Below, piece by piece: positions 52,936 through 64,000 of a stretch of 64,000 bases of DNA. The stretch lies in contig NC_084800.1 in NCBI RefSeq assembly GCF_963169125.1, positions 53,304,866 through 53,368,865 of the forward strand, read 5' to 3'. Both the position numbers and the translations under genes were made by a program. Within the stretch, counting starts at the first letter, position 1. Each line of letters starts with the position of its first letter. The notes beneath the pieces are model-generated. The model was given only the letters and a program-made list of their open reading frames with translations, was not told the origin of the DNA and made no database searches. This DNA comes from Humulus lupulus. Lineage: Eukaryota; Streptophyta; Magnoliopsida; Rosales; Cannabaceae.

Positions 52936-53817
52936 ATCTCATCTCGAGGCTGCGTCCCTTTATTTTTGTAATTGTTTTATTTTATGCTCGTAGGGCTGAT
53001 ACAATTTATTTTTTCTTTTAATATCCATGCTTTTCATTTCTTGGTTTGAAATATTTTGCACATTCTATATTAAAGAACCGCATATGTTTATTTATTCATA
53101 TAAACATAGTTTGGATTTAGGCTCGAAGCTCAATGCATTCATGCACAGTTTGCTCGAATTATCCGCTTCCGATCTCGTTATTCATCAAGGTCGGATATTA
53201 CTTTAACCATGAACCCGAAAGTACTTGTATGGTATGTAATGAAAATGGTTTAGTTATATCTTATTGTTTAGTTACTTTTTCTCGTCCTTGGTTATCTCTC
53301 CAAGGTTATGAGTTTGAAACTATTTTTTTTATAAGATACTCCAGCCTCGATCTCGACTTATCTCGAAGTAGGTTTAAGTTCCAACTCATCGTCGATTAAT
53401 TTTAGCTGGTTTGCTCCAAACCTTTTAAGGTTGTGATTGGTTTGTAATCCATACACTTATGTGTTTTTGATAATTTGGTTTTATCCAAACTACCTTAGCT
53501 CGCGCATTTGGTTACATCCAAACACTTATGTTTTTTATAATTTGGTTTTATCCAAACTACCTTAGCTCGCGCATTTGGTTATATCCAAGCACTTGCATGT
53601 ATTTCGTATATGTTACTTTATTTTTCAAGCTGCTGGTATTTATATATACCAATAATGCCCCCTTAATATCCTATGAATGTGATCATAGGTTATTAGATTA
53701 AGAGAGATTGTAAAAATAAACCATATCAGACGAAATAAATCTTTATTTGATAAAATCCAAAAGTAGGCAAAATAGTACAGATAAACAAGCATGGTTACAG
53801 GCGACATCCTTCCTACA
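52936..53817 (-). other. Copy 3 hypervariable 3' untranslated region
   Basis: Lies between the antisense-gene stop and the end of pol. It has repeated TTTGGTTWYATCCAAAC hairpin words with TACCTTAGCTCGCGCA spacers at about 53475-53590, and a minus-strand G5 tract (ATTAAGGGGGCATTATT) at 53652-53668. It is the counterpart of 24651-25639 in copy 2 but with different repeat number and spacing. No gene. Confidence 0.7.
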
Positions 53818-56760
53818 CTATTGATAGTAAGGTCTTAGGTGTTCGCCATTCCATGCTCGCGGTACCAGGCTCCCATCCAATCTCGCTAGCTTGTAGACAC
53901 CGGATCGGATGACTGACTCTATCTGGTAGGGTCCTTCCCAATTTGGCCCGAGCACGCCAGCTGCTGGATCTCGCGTCGCCAAAAATGCACGCCTTAGCAC
54001 CAGATCTCCCACACCGAACTTTCAATCTCGAACCCTCTTGTTGAAGTACCGGGTAGCTCGTTGCTGGTAGGCAGCATTCCTCAGCTGAGCTTCATTTCTT
54101 CTTTCTTCGATTAAGTCTAAGATTTCTTTAAGCTGAGTGTGGTTTGAGCTTTGGTCATAAATGTGAGTTCAAATTGTAGGAATTTCGACCTCGATAGGCA
54201 ACATAGCTTCACAACCGTATGCTAGAGAGAATGGGGTATGTCCCATTGATGTTCGAGCTATAGTCCTATATCCCCATAGGACTTGGGGCAACTCTTCGGG
54301 CCATCGTCCCTTTGCTTCCTCCAACTTTTTCTTTAGCGAACTCTTGAGAGTTTTGTTTACAGCTTCGACTTGGCCATTCGCCTGAGGATGAACTACTGAC
54401 GAAAAACTCTTTATTATTCCATTCTTCTCGCAAAAGTTGGTGAACAAGTCTCTATCGAACTGGGTTCCGTTGTCGGATACAATTTTCCTCGGCATCCCAT
54501 ATCGGCATACAATGTTTTTTACCACGAATTCAAGGACTTTTTTGGAAGTTATTGTTGCCAACGGTTCAGCCTCCATTCACTTTGTGAAGTAATCTACGGC
54601 AACTACAACATACTTCACACCGCCCTTGCCAGTTAGGAGAGAGCCTATGAGGTCGATTCCCCATATTGCGAATGGCCATGGGGAAGTCAACATGGTCAAC
54701 TCGGATGGTGGAGCTCGAGGAATCGTGGTGAATCTCTGGCATTTATCGCATTTATTTACATACTCGAAAGAATATGATTTAATGGTAGGCCAGAAATAAC
54801 CTTGGTGTATGATTTTCTTAGACAGGCTATGCCCCCCAGTATGGTCTCCACAGAACCCTTCATGAATTTCTTCAATGATCTTTTTGGCTTCGGGTGGAGT
54901 CACGCACCGAAGTAATGGCATGGAATATCCCCTTCTATACAGCTTTCTGTCTAAAATGGTGTAACGGGGAAGTTGATACATTAACTTTCGAGCCTGGTTC
55001 CGATCTTTTGGAAGGACTCCGGTCTCGAGATATTCGACTATCGGGGTCATCCAGGTAGGCTCGGACTCAATCATACACACGTCTTCCTCCTCCGGCTCGT
55101 TAATGCTAGGTGCCGAGAGGTGTTCTGTGGGCACAACGTTTAGCTCATCATTCTCGGCGGAACCTGCATTTGCATTTGAGTTTTTCTCTCGGGGAACCTG
55201 TTCGATCGCATAAAACTCGAAATGTTCCAATGCGGATTTTGCCTTCTCTAAGTAAGCTGCCATTTTCGTGCCACGAGCCTGATATTCTCTCACGATTTGA
55301 TTAACCACAAGCTGGGAGTCGTTGTAGCAATGTATTGCTTTAGCTTTGAGCTCTTTGGCTATACGAAGTCCCGCCAGTAAAGCCTCATATTCGGCCTCGT
55401 TATTCGACGCCTTGAAGTCGAATCTTAAGGCATAATAAAATCTGCTCCCTGCGGGGGTAATCAAAATGACCCCTGCCCCCGATCCATTTTCATTAGATGA
55501 ACCATCGACGTAAAGTTTCCACAGCTCGTGGGTCGGGGTTATAACTTCATCGTTGGTCATGCCAGTACATTCCACTATAAAGTCGGCCAATGCCTGTGCC
55601 CTAATGGTTGTCCTCGGGTGGTAGGTGATCTTGAATTGTCCGAGTTCAACAGCCCATTTAAGAAGTCGACCTGAAGCCTCCGGTTTAGACAAGACTTGCC
55701 TAAGTGGTTGATCAGTTAACACATGGATAGGGTGTGCCTGAAAGTAGGGTCGAAGTTTACGAGATGAATGAATTAAGCTGAGAGCCAGCTTTTCCATCAA
55801 GGGGTATCTCGACTCTGCCCCCAGTAACCTTTTGCTGATGTAATAGACGGGTCTCTGTACCTTTTCTTCTTCTCGCACGAGCACTGCACTTATTGCGTGT
55901 TCGGTGGTGGAAAGATATAAGTACAGTACTTATCCCATAATAGGTTTTGATAAGATGGGGGGTTCTGCGAGGTGCTTCTCAAGCTCCTGGGAGGCCAGTT
56001 CACACTCTTCCGTCCATTCAAATTTCTTGCCTCCCCTCAAAAGGTTGAAAAACGGAAGGCAACGGTCTGTAGATTTCGAAATAAACCTACTTAGTGTCGC
56101 CATCCTGCCAGTCAAGCTTTGGACATCTTTGTGTCTTCGAGGTGATGGCATGTAGATCAAGGCCTGGATTTTGTCGAGGTTAGCTTCTATTCCATAAGCG
56201 TTTACAATGAAACCCAGGAATTTTCCTGATGATACCCCGAAAGAGCACTTCTGAGGATTTAGTTTCATGTTATACTTCCGGAGCACGCCAAAGCACTCTT
56301 CGAGGTCATCAACATGGTTATTGTTAAGTTGAGACTTGACAAGCATGTCATCAACATAAACTTCCATGTTGTTCCCTATTTGTTCTGAAAACATCATATT
56401 CACGAGCCGCTGGTATGTGGCCCCAGCATTTTTGAGCCCGAATGGCATGACATTATAACAGTATAGCCCCTTGTCCATTATGAAGCTCATATGTTCCTGG
56501 TCAGGGGCATGCATGGGAATCTGGTTATATCCATAATAGGCATCCATGAATGACATCAGTCCATGCCCTGTCGTGGCATCCACGAGCTGGTCAATCCTCG
56601 GTAAGGGAAAACAATCTTTCGGACAAGCTTTGTTGAGGTCCGAATAGTCAATACAGGTTCTCCACGTCCCATTAGGTTTTGGGACCAACACCGGATTGGC
56701 TACCCAGTCAGGGTAAAAAGCATCCCTAATGAATCGGTTTGCTTTTAACCTGTCGACTTC
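53818..56760 (-). pseudogene. pol of copy 3 (RT, two RNase H, integrase)
   Basis: The RT segment 56691-55930 has KPNGTWRTCIDYSDLNKACP, PFGLKNAGATYQRLV and YVDDMLVKS. After a break near 55925, 55884-54577 holds the RT-linked RNase H (YYISKRLLGAESRYPLMEKL), second RNase H (WKLYVDGSSNENGSGAGV, NNEAEYEALLAGL) and integrase zinc and core start (CDKCQRF, WGIDLIGSLLTGKGG). A TGA at 54577 replaces the Trp of the FTKW motif. 54576-54169 continues with SDNGTQFDRD and HPQANGQVEAVNKTL, so the catalytic motifs look intact. The C-terminus resumes at 54012 (GDLVLRRAF, LGPNWEGPYQIE) and ends PYYQ at 53818. The N-terminus is joined to the end of gag by a deletion near 56760, removing the PR-RT connector. Confidence 0.88.
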
Positions 56761-59715
56761 TCCTCAACCCTTGGATCGATTTCTTCATCAATCTCCAAGA
56801 ACGTCCTGTCTTTACTCTGAACGATGACGAGTGCTTATGCGCTCGTCTGTTTCTTTCCTCTTAAGGAAATGCTGTAGCATTCCCATCCAGCTAACTGATC
56901 TCCCTTCAACGTCCCGACACCACTAAGAGTCGGGAACTTAATGGCCAGATGCCTTACGGACGAGACTGCCCCCAGCCCAACTAGGGCGGGTCTCCCGAGC
57001 AGCACATTGTAGGCTGAAGGTAGATCCACTACTACGAACTCCATCATCTTGGTTGTTGAGACTGGGTAGTCTCCCAAGGTCACGGGGAGTTCAATGGATC
57101 CCATGCAGGCGGTTCCTTCTCCTGAAAAGCCGTATAGCGTAGTCACACATGCTTTCAGGTCGCGAAGGGAGAGTCCCATCTTTTCTAGGGTTGCCTTATA
57201 GAGAATGTTAACTGAGCTCCCATTGTCTATGAGAACTCGATGGACCCTTTTATTTGCCAGTTGGAGGGTGATGACTAGTGGATCATGGTGAGGAAACTGA
57301 ACATGGGACGCGCATCCTCAGTGAAGGTTATTGGTTGGGATTCAATCTTTTGACTTTTTGGAGCTCTAAGTTCGGGTTCATAAGGAGACCCGTCCCCAGT
57401 CTTTAGCTCGTTCACATATCTTTTTTGGGCATTTCTGCCCATGCCTGCAGGATGAGGCCCTCCCGAGATGGTTATCACGTCTTCTCCATCAATTGGAGGG
57501 GGCCTGTCTTCTTCCCTGGCTCGGGAATTGTTGTTTTGTGTGGGCTATGGCGCAGCTGCTCTCTGGCTCGTAGTCGCCTGATTAGGATTCTGGGTTTTGA
57601 CATATTGTCTGAAATAACCTCTCGAGATCAATCCTTCGATCTCATCTTTCAACTGTCGACATTCATCAGTAGTATGCCCAGTGTCTCTGTGAAATCGGCA
57701 ATATTTGCTGGAGTCCCTCTTGGACTTCTGATTTCTCATTGGGTCTGGACGCCTGAAGGGGACCTGGTTTTCATTAGCCAGGTATATGTTCTCCCGAGAC
57801 TCGTTGAGCTCGGGTTACATTTTGTACACGGAGAAATATCTCTCCCCCTTCTTTTTCTTTCCTCCCTCGGCCTCGGGGTTACTCCCTTCATTCTTTTTTC
57901 TCTTGGAAGGGTTTTCCGCAGCAGGCTTCGAAGCTGGTGGGTCCGTCGAAGTTGAGGCAGAGTTTACGTTTATCGTTGTAGTTATGGGCTGGGAAGTCAC
58001 ATTAAGTGTCGACCTTGCCTCCTCTACATTGACAAACATCTGTGCTCGTTTTTTAAACTCAGTTAGGGACCTCACCGGTTTTCTCTGCATGCCGTCCCAG
58101 AGAGCACTTCCTGGCATTACTCCAGCTTGGACAGCCATTAGATGACCGCTGTCATCCACATTTCAAGCTCGGGCAACTTCCAAGTTGAACCTTGTAAGGT
58201 AAATTTTCAATGTCTCACCTGGCTGTTGTCGAACGTTAGTCAGAGTTGATGCCTCTGGCCTAACCCCCATCATGGCTCTGAACTGCTTCTTGAAGTCTTT
58301 AGACAGCTGATCCCAAGAAGTTATTGAGTGTCTTTTATATTTTTTGAACCAGCTTTTGGCTGGTCCTGTCAACGATGCTGGAAATAACATGCATCTGAGT
58401 TCGTAACCCACGTTACTTGCTCTCATCATGGTATTGAATGTACTCAAATGGTTGTACGGGTCGGACTTTCCCTCAAACGTTGGGACGTGAGGGATCCGAA
58501 ATCCTTGGGGAAATGGAGTATTAGAAATATGGGGAGCAAACGGTTCAAGCTCCTCATCAGAATCTTCATATCGATCCTGACCTTGCTCATTTTTCAAAAG
58601 CCTGAAGGCCTTTTCTAACTGATCGATTCTTTCCTGGACTGGGTCCGCGATGGGTCTTGTCTGGAATTGGCTGTTGTCGATCACAATTCCAGGTTCGTGC
58701 CTCCGCAGGGGGTCTTTGCGCCTATTTAAGCGATCCCTCAGGTCTTGGTTCGTCGGGTTAACATTACCCCAATTCTGATTCAAATGTTCCCGCAGGTCGG
58801 AGCGATTCCTGTGGCTCCCAGTATTCTTTCGACCTCGATCATGCATACTGACTGATCTGGTATCTCCAGAGTTGTCACTAGTAAGACTTGTCGCATGATT
58901 GTTTCAAGATGGTCCTTTTTCGTGCCGCCTTGTTTCTGCCGTGCGAGACCGGAACGTTTGACTTTTTTCAGATAGGGCGCCTCTTCGCTCCCGGAAAGCT
59001 TCCCTGTTCCCTTGTCTTCTCGCGTCTTTTGTCCTCATCTCGAACTGGTTGAGCATTCCTGCTAGGAGGTGAAGGATATCTTATAGGCGATGAAGGGAAC
59101 CGTATGGGTGATGGTGGCTGCCACCCATTTCTCGGCCTGGACAGTCTGGAGTTTGCCTGAGATGGGTTGGTTGCATTCTGTGCGTTCCCAGGGACTTGAG
59201 TCCGAGCCACTGCAGGGGCTCGGTTGTTCTCAGTACCCGCTGGTACATCCGCAGGTGGATTAACCGGGGCCCTAGCTCGGGTATTTCTCCGGGGTCTCGA
59301 GGGAGCGGATGGCTCTATTGATGCTGGAGGTTGTTCCGGCCTTCTTGTGGCAGCATTCTTTCGTGGGCGCCCACGAGGCCTGTGGGGAGGAACATGGACA
59401 TCCCTCGGAGGAGGAGCTTGGTTTTCGCGCGGAGGCGGGGGGCTGAGCCGCCTGCGCCTCTGCGGTTATCCTTGCTAACTCCTCATTCCGCTTGTTGGCT
59501 TCTGCCAACTGCTGTTTCAGCTGCCGGTTTTCAAGTTCCACAATGGGAACGTACCGTTCAGGATTGTAATACATATCCTCATCCCTTGGTGGTGCGGTTG
59601 GTCCCCGAGAATCGGAGGATCCGCTTCTCTCTTCAGCATCCGGGTTTTCCATTGGCTGTTTCCCAGGGCGTCTTAGATAATTTTCTTCAGGAACATTCTG
59701 ATCGATAGTGGCCAT
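56761..59715 (-). pseudogene. gag-protease of copy 3, frameshifted
   Basis: The ATG at 59715 (MATIDQNVPEENYLRRPGKQ) opens a gag with EDMYYNPERYVPIVELENRQ and a Pro/Arg-rich region broken by a frameshift near 59430 and by stops near 58967 and 58905. The capsid-like domain is in 58846-58163 (CMLFPASLTGPAKSWFKKYK, SWDQLSKDFKKQFRAM). The zinc knuckle (CRFHRDTGHTTDECRQLKDE) is in 57739-57545 and the protease end (MGLSLRDLKACVTTL...LPVTLGDYP) in 57179-56835. Several one-base changes separate the pieces, including a missing base near 57310. Confidence 0.82.
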
Positions 59716-59742
59716 AACTTGTTCAGAGACTGAATGCTTAAG

Positions 59743-59764
59743 GCTCTCAACGAGAGCACCAAAC
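59743..59764 (-). other. Primer-binding site region, copy 3
   Basis: The minus strand reads GTTTGGTGCTCTCGTTGAGA directly after the 5' LTR, in line with copies 1 and 2. Confidence 0.65.
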
Positions 59765-60561
59765 TGTTGACGCCGTTTTTCGTCAACAGTGAAAAAAGAG
59801 CACAAAAACAATAAGTAGTTATGGCCAGAAAAATACGATAAAACAAATGGGATTTTTTACGCGGTTCAGCAGTTAACTCTGCCTAGTCCACAAGTCTTTG
59901 TTATTAGAACTTAAGATGATTTATGGAAATTCTTCAAGAATGAATTCTCTAGAGTTTCTCCTAAGATCACAAAAATTCGGTCATTTACAATGGTGCAAAT
60001 CTTCTCTATTTATAGAGGAGATTTCAGAATACTATCCCACACATTTCGGGAAGTTATTCTGTATATGTAAATAAATTTAATGGCATTAAAAGCCTGTATC
60101 TCCTATATACAAGGAAACGTCCCCTGAAGATCAGGGGGCGTATAACTGAATAATAAATACCCCTTTATTATAGGGGATTTACAACAATGAATGTAGACCG
60201 CGTCTCTCCAAAATGACTCACTAGGGTATTCATAGTTATCAATCTACATCGTCAGTGTCGTGCCCACCCAGGTCTCTTAATGACTTTCAAGCTGTAGCAT
60301 TTTCCCCGAGATCATGTGGCTTCGAGCTCATACTTATGTCAGGCTCGGAGCCCCAGATCCTAGGTCATCTGAGAACAGACGTACTTCGATGTCTGCCTTT
60401 CGAGCTTATGAGGATTTCGAGGCTACCATCTTCGAGGTTTCCCCTGCTTTGTAGGTTCGATGCCTAGGTGGCGGACACGTGTTCCAGACATTACAAGCCC
60501 ATTCCTGACGAATCCAGCTTTCGAGATCACAATTCTTAAGGCTCGAAATCTGGGTGTAACA
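59765..60561 (-). repeat. 5' LTR of copy 3
   Basis: 797 bp, partner of 48275-49074. It carries the minus-strand TATA box TATAAATAGAG near 60005-60020 from which gag-pol would start. Followed by TAATG. Confidence 0.92.
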
Positions 60562-60566
60562 TAATG

Positions 60567-60897
60567 ATTTAAGGATTTTAGATGAATAAAATAATCAAAG
60601 ATAATCCTAGGAAGTCTAGAACCTTTCCTCAGATGCTGGGATCTCGTATTACTCAGTTAAAGTGGTTTAAACAACTTTAGGTGTGCTTAAAATGTGCAAC
60701 AACGTGGTTTAGTACGTAAGCGTAAGCTAATATATCGCAACTACAGGAGGCGATATATCGCCTATGCTAATACGGAAAAACATGTTGACTTTGCATGAAT
60801 GAAACCACGGACTCTCGGGAAAATAGGGCAGACAATATATCGCCTTAGGGGCAATATATCGACTCCATCAGCCATTTTTTAAATTTCTGTGAAATCT
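60567..60897. other. Spacer with a cluster of TATATCG motifs
   Basis: Short stretch between copy 3 and the next solo LTR. GCGATATATCGCC (60752-60764) is palindromic, and three more copies of AATATATCG lie at about 60730, 60834 and 60851. No ORF. Confidence 0.5.
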
Positions 60898-61007
60898 TGT
60901 TACACTCAGATTTCAAGACCAGAGATTGTGACCTCGAAAGCTGGACTCGTCAAGTGTGAGCTCAAGATGTCTAAAACGCATGTTCATGATCCAGATGTTA
61001 AACCCTT

Positions 61008-63246
61008 TGTAACGCTCTGGCTACCCCAGAACAGTTACGGTGAACGGTGGACCGGAAATTTGACTCATTGCCTGAGTCCTTTGGTAAAAAACGTGCTCTA
61101 AGTGTGATTAACAGGCTAAGGTATAAAACCAGCAAAAAGGAAGTGGAGATTTTATTACAAACTGCTCTGCAGAGCTAAACAAAACATTTACAAGTGGTTC
61201 TCAGTACAAAAAGGTCACTATAGTTGCAAAGTTACAATCCCGCCGACCTAAGCGGCAAAATAGGGTAAACCCCTAGTTCCTCTGAGAACTCCTTGGCCGT
61301 GGTGGTCAAGCGGCCGCATATGTACACACCACCACATCAGCTCTCCACTCAAGGCTAGGTGAGCTTTTATTTCCCTTTACCTGCACCACATAGCACCCAT
61401 GAGCCAAAGCCCAGCAAGAAAAAATAATACTTTTCATAAACATTATCAAATGATTATCATTATAATCATACTGAACGTAAAGCTTTCAACAAGCAAATGA
61501 AAATCACATGATTTTAGCGGGAGAGTGGCTGTTAGGTAAGCCACCAGCCTCCAAGCTCTGTTTTCTAGCGTGAGAGTGGCTGCTAGGTAAGCCACTAGCC
61601 TCCAAGCTTTGCTTTGTAGCGGGAGAGTGGCTGCTAGGTAAGCCACTAGCCTCCAAGCTCTGCTTGTTCATCGACCCTCAGGGTCAGTCAGGCATTAATG
61701 CTCCTTGAGTCATTCAATGCTAATAGTCGATTAGATCTAATCTTTGTTGGCTTGCGTGACTCACGCTAAGGCCGTTCTGACAAATAAATCAGCGCTTCCT
61801 GACCTGTGTCCAGTAACACTACCGAGCCTGACAAATAAGTCATAGCCTCACAGCCGATACTAACACTTTTGTCGATTCTGTATTCAATCCATGTCCATAT
61901 TTATACAATCAACATGCCTCACAAATATCCACGCATGTCACACTTTGGGTGCAGTTTTCTTACCTTTGTTTCGAGCTGTAATGAACAAAAGAACAACCTT
62001 TGAGAACGGTTTAGCTTTTAGTCCTTTAGCGGTTACCTAATCACAACACATATGGGATACCATCAATAATCAAGATAATCAAGGGCTTTCAAACCATCTT
62101 CTAGCCTCCAAGAGATCAATCCAAACTAATCCAAATAGCAAGGACACTCCCGAGGCCTAAAACTAGGTTCCCAGGGTCAAAAGGAGCAAACGGGGCGAAA
62201 ACAGGGCAAGGGCTGCGGCCCTAGCACCTTGGGCCGCGACCCCCAGGGTTCCCAGAGGCTAGGGCCGCGGCGCCCTTCATCAAGGGTCGCGGCGCCCAGC
62301 GAGCACAAGCTCCCCACCTGCTTCTTCAAAGAAGGGCCGCGACGCCTCAAGAACAGGGCCGCGACGCTCCACCCTGGGCCATTCCCAACCGCGTTTCTAA
62401 CACTTCAAAGCCTCCAAAATCATCCCTAAACATTCCCCAATCATCAAAGCAAAGTTCCCAAGCTTCCCCATACATCAAAACCCTCAAAACCCAAGGCTCG
62501 AACGAACCGAAAACTCAACAATTCACAAAATCAATTCAAAGCTTAGAAACTCGGAAAAACTCAAAACTTAAACTTCGATTAACTTCAATTGGGTTGTTTT
62601 CTGTCGAATCCTTCGGTTAAGAAGCTTATAATCTTCCCTAGGATCGCTATGCCTCGATCCTCGCTCGATTCCGACTCCTAGAACTCAAGATTTCGTCAAA
62701 AAGGCTTAAACGGTAAAACGGACTTTGAAAAGGGAGAACAGAAGGTTTTCTTATCGTATGTTCTATCTGATAAGCTACTTCAAACTTAAGTAACCTCAAA
62801 TAAAACCTAATGCTCGGGGTCCCGAAAACACCCCCGGGGACATTATAGTCAAAACCTCCAAAATTTCACCCTGATCTCAAATATTCCCAATTTATCATCA
62901 AATGAACATTTCTATTACCCCAAAATTGACCCCATTATGGCAAAACCGCTAATCCACTAAAAATAACCGTCTCATGTTGCTTAGCTCGAATATATCTCCA
63001 TAATAATGGAATCTCATTCACAAATCAAGTTATGCACCCAAATACACAAATTACCCTCAACGAGCCAAATTACCATCACACCCCTGTAATGAGAGATATG
63101 GACTCACATGCATGCATTTCACATCATATCATAATATAATCAACATATACATGCATTTAATCAATTAACAACATATTTAAACAAGTATGGCCCTCCCGGC
63201 CTACTATTCATGCCGTTAAACTCATCGGTGAATTCAGGGCATTACA
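61008..63246 (+). mobile_element. Solo LTR of about 2.2 kb nested in the previous LTR
   Basis: Ends are TGTAACGCTCTGG and GGGCATTACA; CCCTT is duplicated at 61003-61007 and 63247-63251. It contains a 51-bp tandem repeat (61517-61669), a GC-rich block with GGGCCGCGRC words (62210-62370), and a right part matching 3247-3989. Length and the TGTAAC start suit long-LTR chromoviruses, but no internal region is present to confirm. ORFs over the repeats are artefacts. Confidence 0.82.
61517..61669 (+). repeat. 51-bp tandem repeat, three copies
   Basis: Copies start at 61517, 61568 and 61619 (exact 51-base period), each reading GCGKGAGAGTGGCTGYTAGG then TAAGCCACYAGCCTCCAAGC. GGCTNNTAGGTAAGCCA can form a short stem. 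Because 51 is divisible by three, the minus strand shows a 17-residue repeat, but it lies within a non-coding LTR. Confidence 0.9.
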
Positions 63247-64000
63247 CCCTTGAATCAAGATGGCAACCTCGAAGACATTTAACCTCGAAGTTCTTTCTAA
63301 GCTCGAAAGACATAGCATCGGGGTATATCCTTTGTCAGGTGTCTTCGGATCAAGTAGCCTGATGCTTTAAGAGTATAAGCTCGAAATGTAATAGCCTCGA
63401 TGGTATCTACCTGCTCCGAGCTGGTCTTGGAGTAAGGCGGCTAGTTCGTTCTATAAACCTTGACCGACATGATTTTGGTTGCTGACCTCGAAAGATTTAA
63501 TGAGTCATCTGATGTAACACGCTTTGTACATTTAAAGATATTTATTGTTGTAACATCCCAACATTAAAGGGATATTAACAAGTCTGTTATTCGCCCCTGG
63601 TTTTCAGGGGACGTTTCCTTGTATATAGGAGTTACATTATTTAATATCATTATTTTAATTAATAAGTAGAAGTATCTTCCCGAAATATGTGGGAATGAAC
63701 TCTGAAAACTCTCTATAAATAGAGAGTTCATGAACATTTGTAAGGGACGGATCTGATGATATACTGGGAGAAATTCTGGAGAATTCATCCCTGAAGGATT
63801 TCCAGAAAACTCCAAGTCTTAATAAAATAGACTCGTGGACTAGGCAGAGTTAATTGCTGAACCACGTAAAATTCTTGTTGTTCTACCATATTATTCATCT
63901 GCGCCATAATTTCTATTGTTTAATTGCTCTACATTTTTAGTTGACGAAAAACGGCGTCAAGAAATCTGAAGCTAGAATCAATCCTCAATAGCTTGTACTT

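Larger units (their letters stand above)
48275..60561 (-). mobile_element. Tat-lineage Ty3/gypsy retrotransposon copy 3, full length
   Basis: LTRs at 48275-49074 (800 bp) and 59765-60561 (797 bp) are flanked by TAATG (48270-48274 and 60562-60566). gag-pol reads on the minus strand and the antisense gene on the plus strand near the left LTR. About 28 substitutions plus a 3-base indel separate the LTRs, placing it between copies 2 and 1 in age. gag-pol has several stops and frameshifts; the antisense gene is almost open. Without nested insertions, this is the clearest copy for the element's layout. Confidence 0.93.
60898..63962 (+). mobile_element. Solo LTR of the copy 2 family, interrupted by another LTR
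   Basis: The outer LTR starts TGTTACACTCAGATTTC and ends AACGGCGTCAAGA, with AATCT on both sides (60893-60897 and 63963-63967). The terminal CA has become GA. The right part (63252-63962) matches the reverse complement of the 5401-6227 LTR, including CTCTATAAATAGAGAG. Without the insert it is about 820 bp. The last bases to 64000 have no recognised feature. Confidence 0.85.

Noticed and set aside
61446..61646. 17-residue peptide repeat on the minus strand
   Set aside because: It results from the 51-bp tandem repeat in a non-coding LTR.

Overview
The window is repeat-dominated nuclear DNA of a flowering plant, probably a eudicot. It holds nested LTR retrotransposons with 5-bp target-site duplications (TSDs), a Cassandra-like LTR carrying a 5S rRNA-type sequence, AT-rich terminal-inverted-repeat DNA, and one ordinary host gene of the plant family-1 glycosyltransferases. 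Nothing looks bacterial or organellar. I cannot name the species.

Layout. 1-3246 is the 3' part of a Ty3/gypsy Tat-lineage element (copy 0, sense strand plus), inserted in a long LTR whose end is at 3247-3989. A tandem repeat and the Cassandra-like LTR follow. From about 4586 to 37056 lies an AT-rich element with long inverted termini. It was hit by Tat copy 2 (5401-33547, TSD AAACT), which was hit by Tat copy 1 (8605-23194, TSD GGAAC) and by a solo LTR (25749-26535, TSD GATAA). A solo LTR that itself contains another LTR-like insert sits at 34039-36184. A second inverted-repeat element carrying a solo LTR (37643-39405) ends about 290 bp before the glycosyltransferase gene (39697-45874). That gene is split after codon 49 by a deleted Ty1/copia element (39844-44594, TSD AAAAC). 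After about 2.4 kb of mostly anonymous DNA comes Tat copy 3 (48275-60561, TSD TAATG). The end is a solo LTR (60898-63962, TSD AATCT) containing a 2.2-kb solo LTR (61008-63246, TSD CCCTT).

The most interesting content is a second, antisense gene in all four Tat copies, between the end of pol and the 3' LTR and on the strand opposite to gag-pol. In each copy I can read a TATA box, a leader, a leader intron whose 3' splice site touches or splits the start codon, and coding sequence; in copies 1-3 this is at least four coding exons joined by phase-compatible splice sites. The protein has an N-terminal globular domain (resembling, from memory, the Pfam 'putative gypsy type transposon' family), a low-complexity middle and a C-terminal coiled coil. 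In copy 1 this gene is open over about 1123 codons although the gag-pol of the same young copy (LTRs about 0.7% different) has four nonsense codons and a changed integrase residue.

Relative ages from by-eye LTR comparison agree with the nesting: copy 2 (about 49/827 differences) is older than copy 3 (about 28/797), and copy 1 (6/888) is youngest. All coordinates, splice sites and counts were read by eye; no database search was possible.
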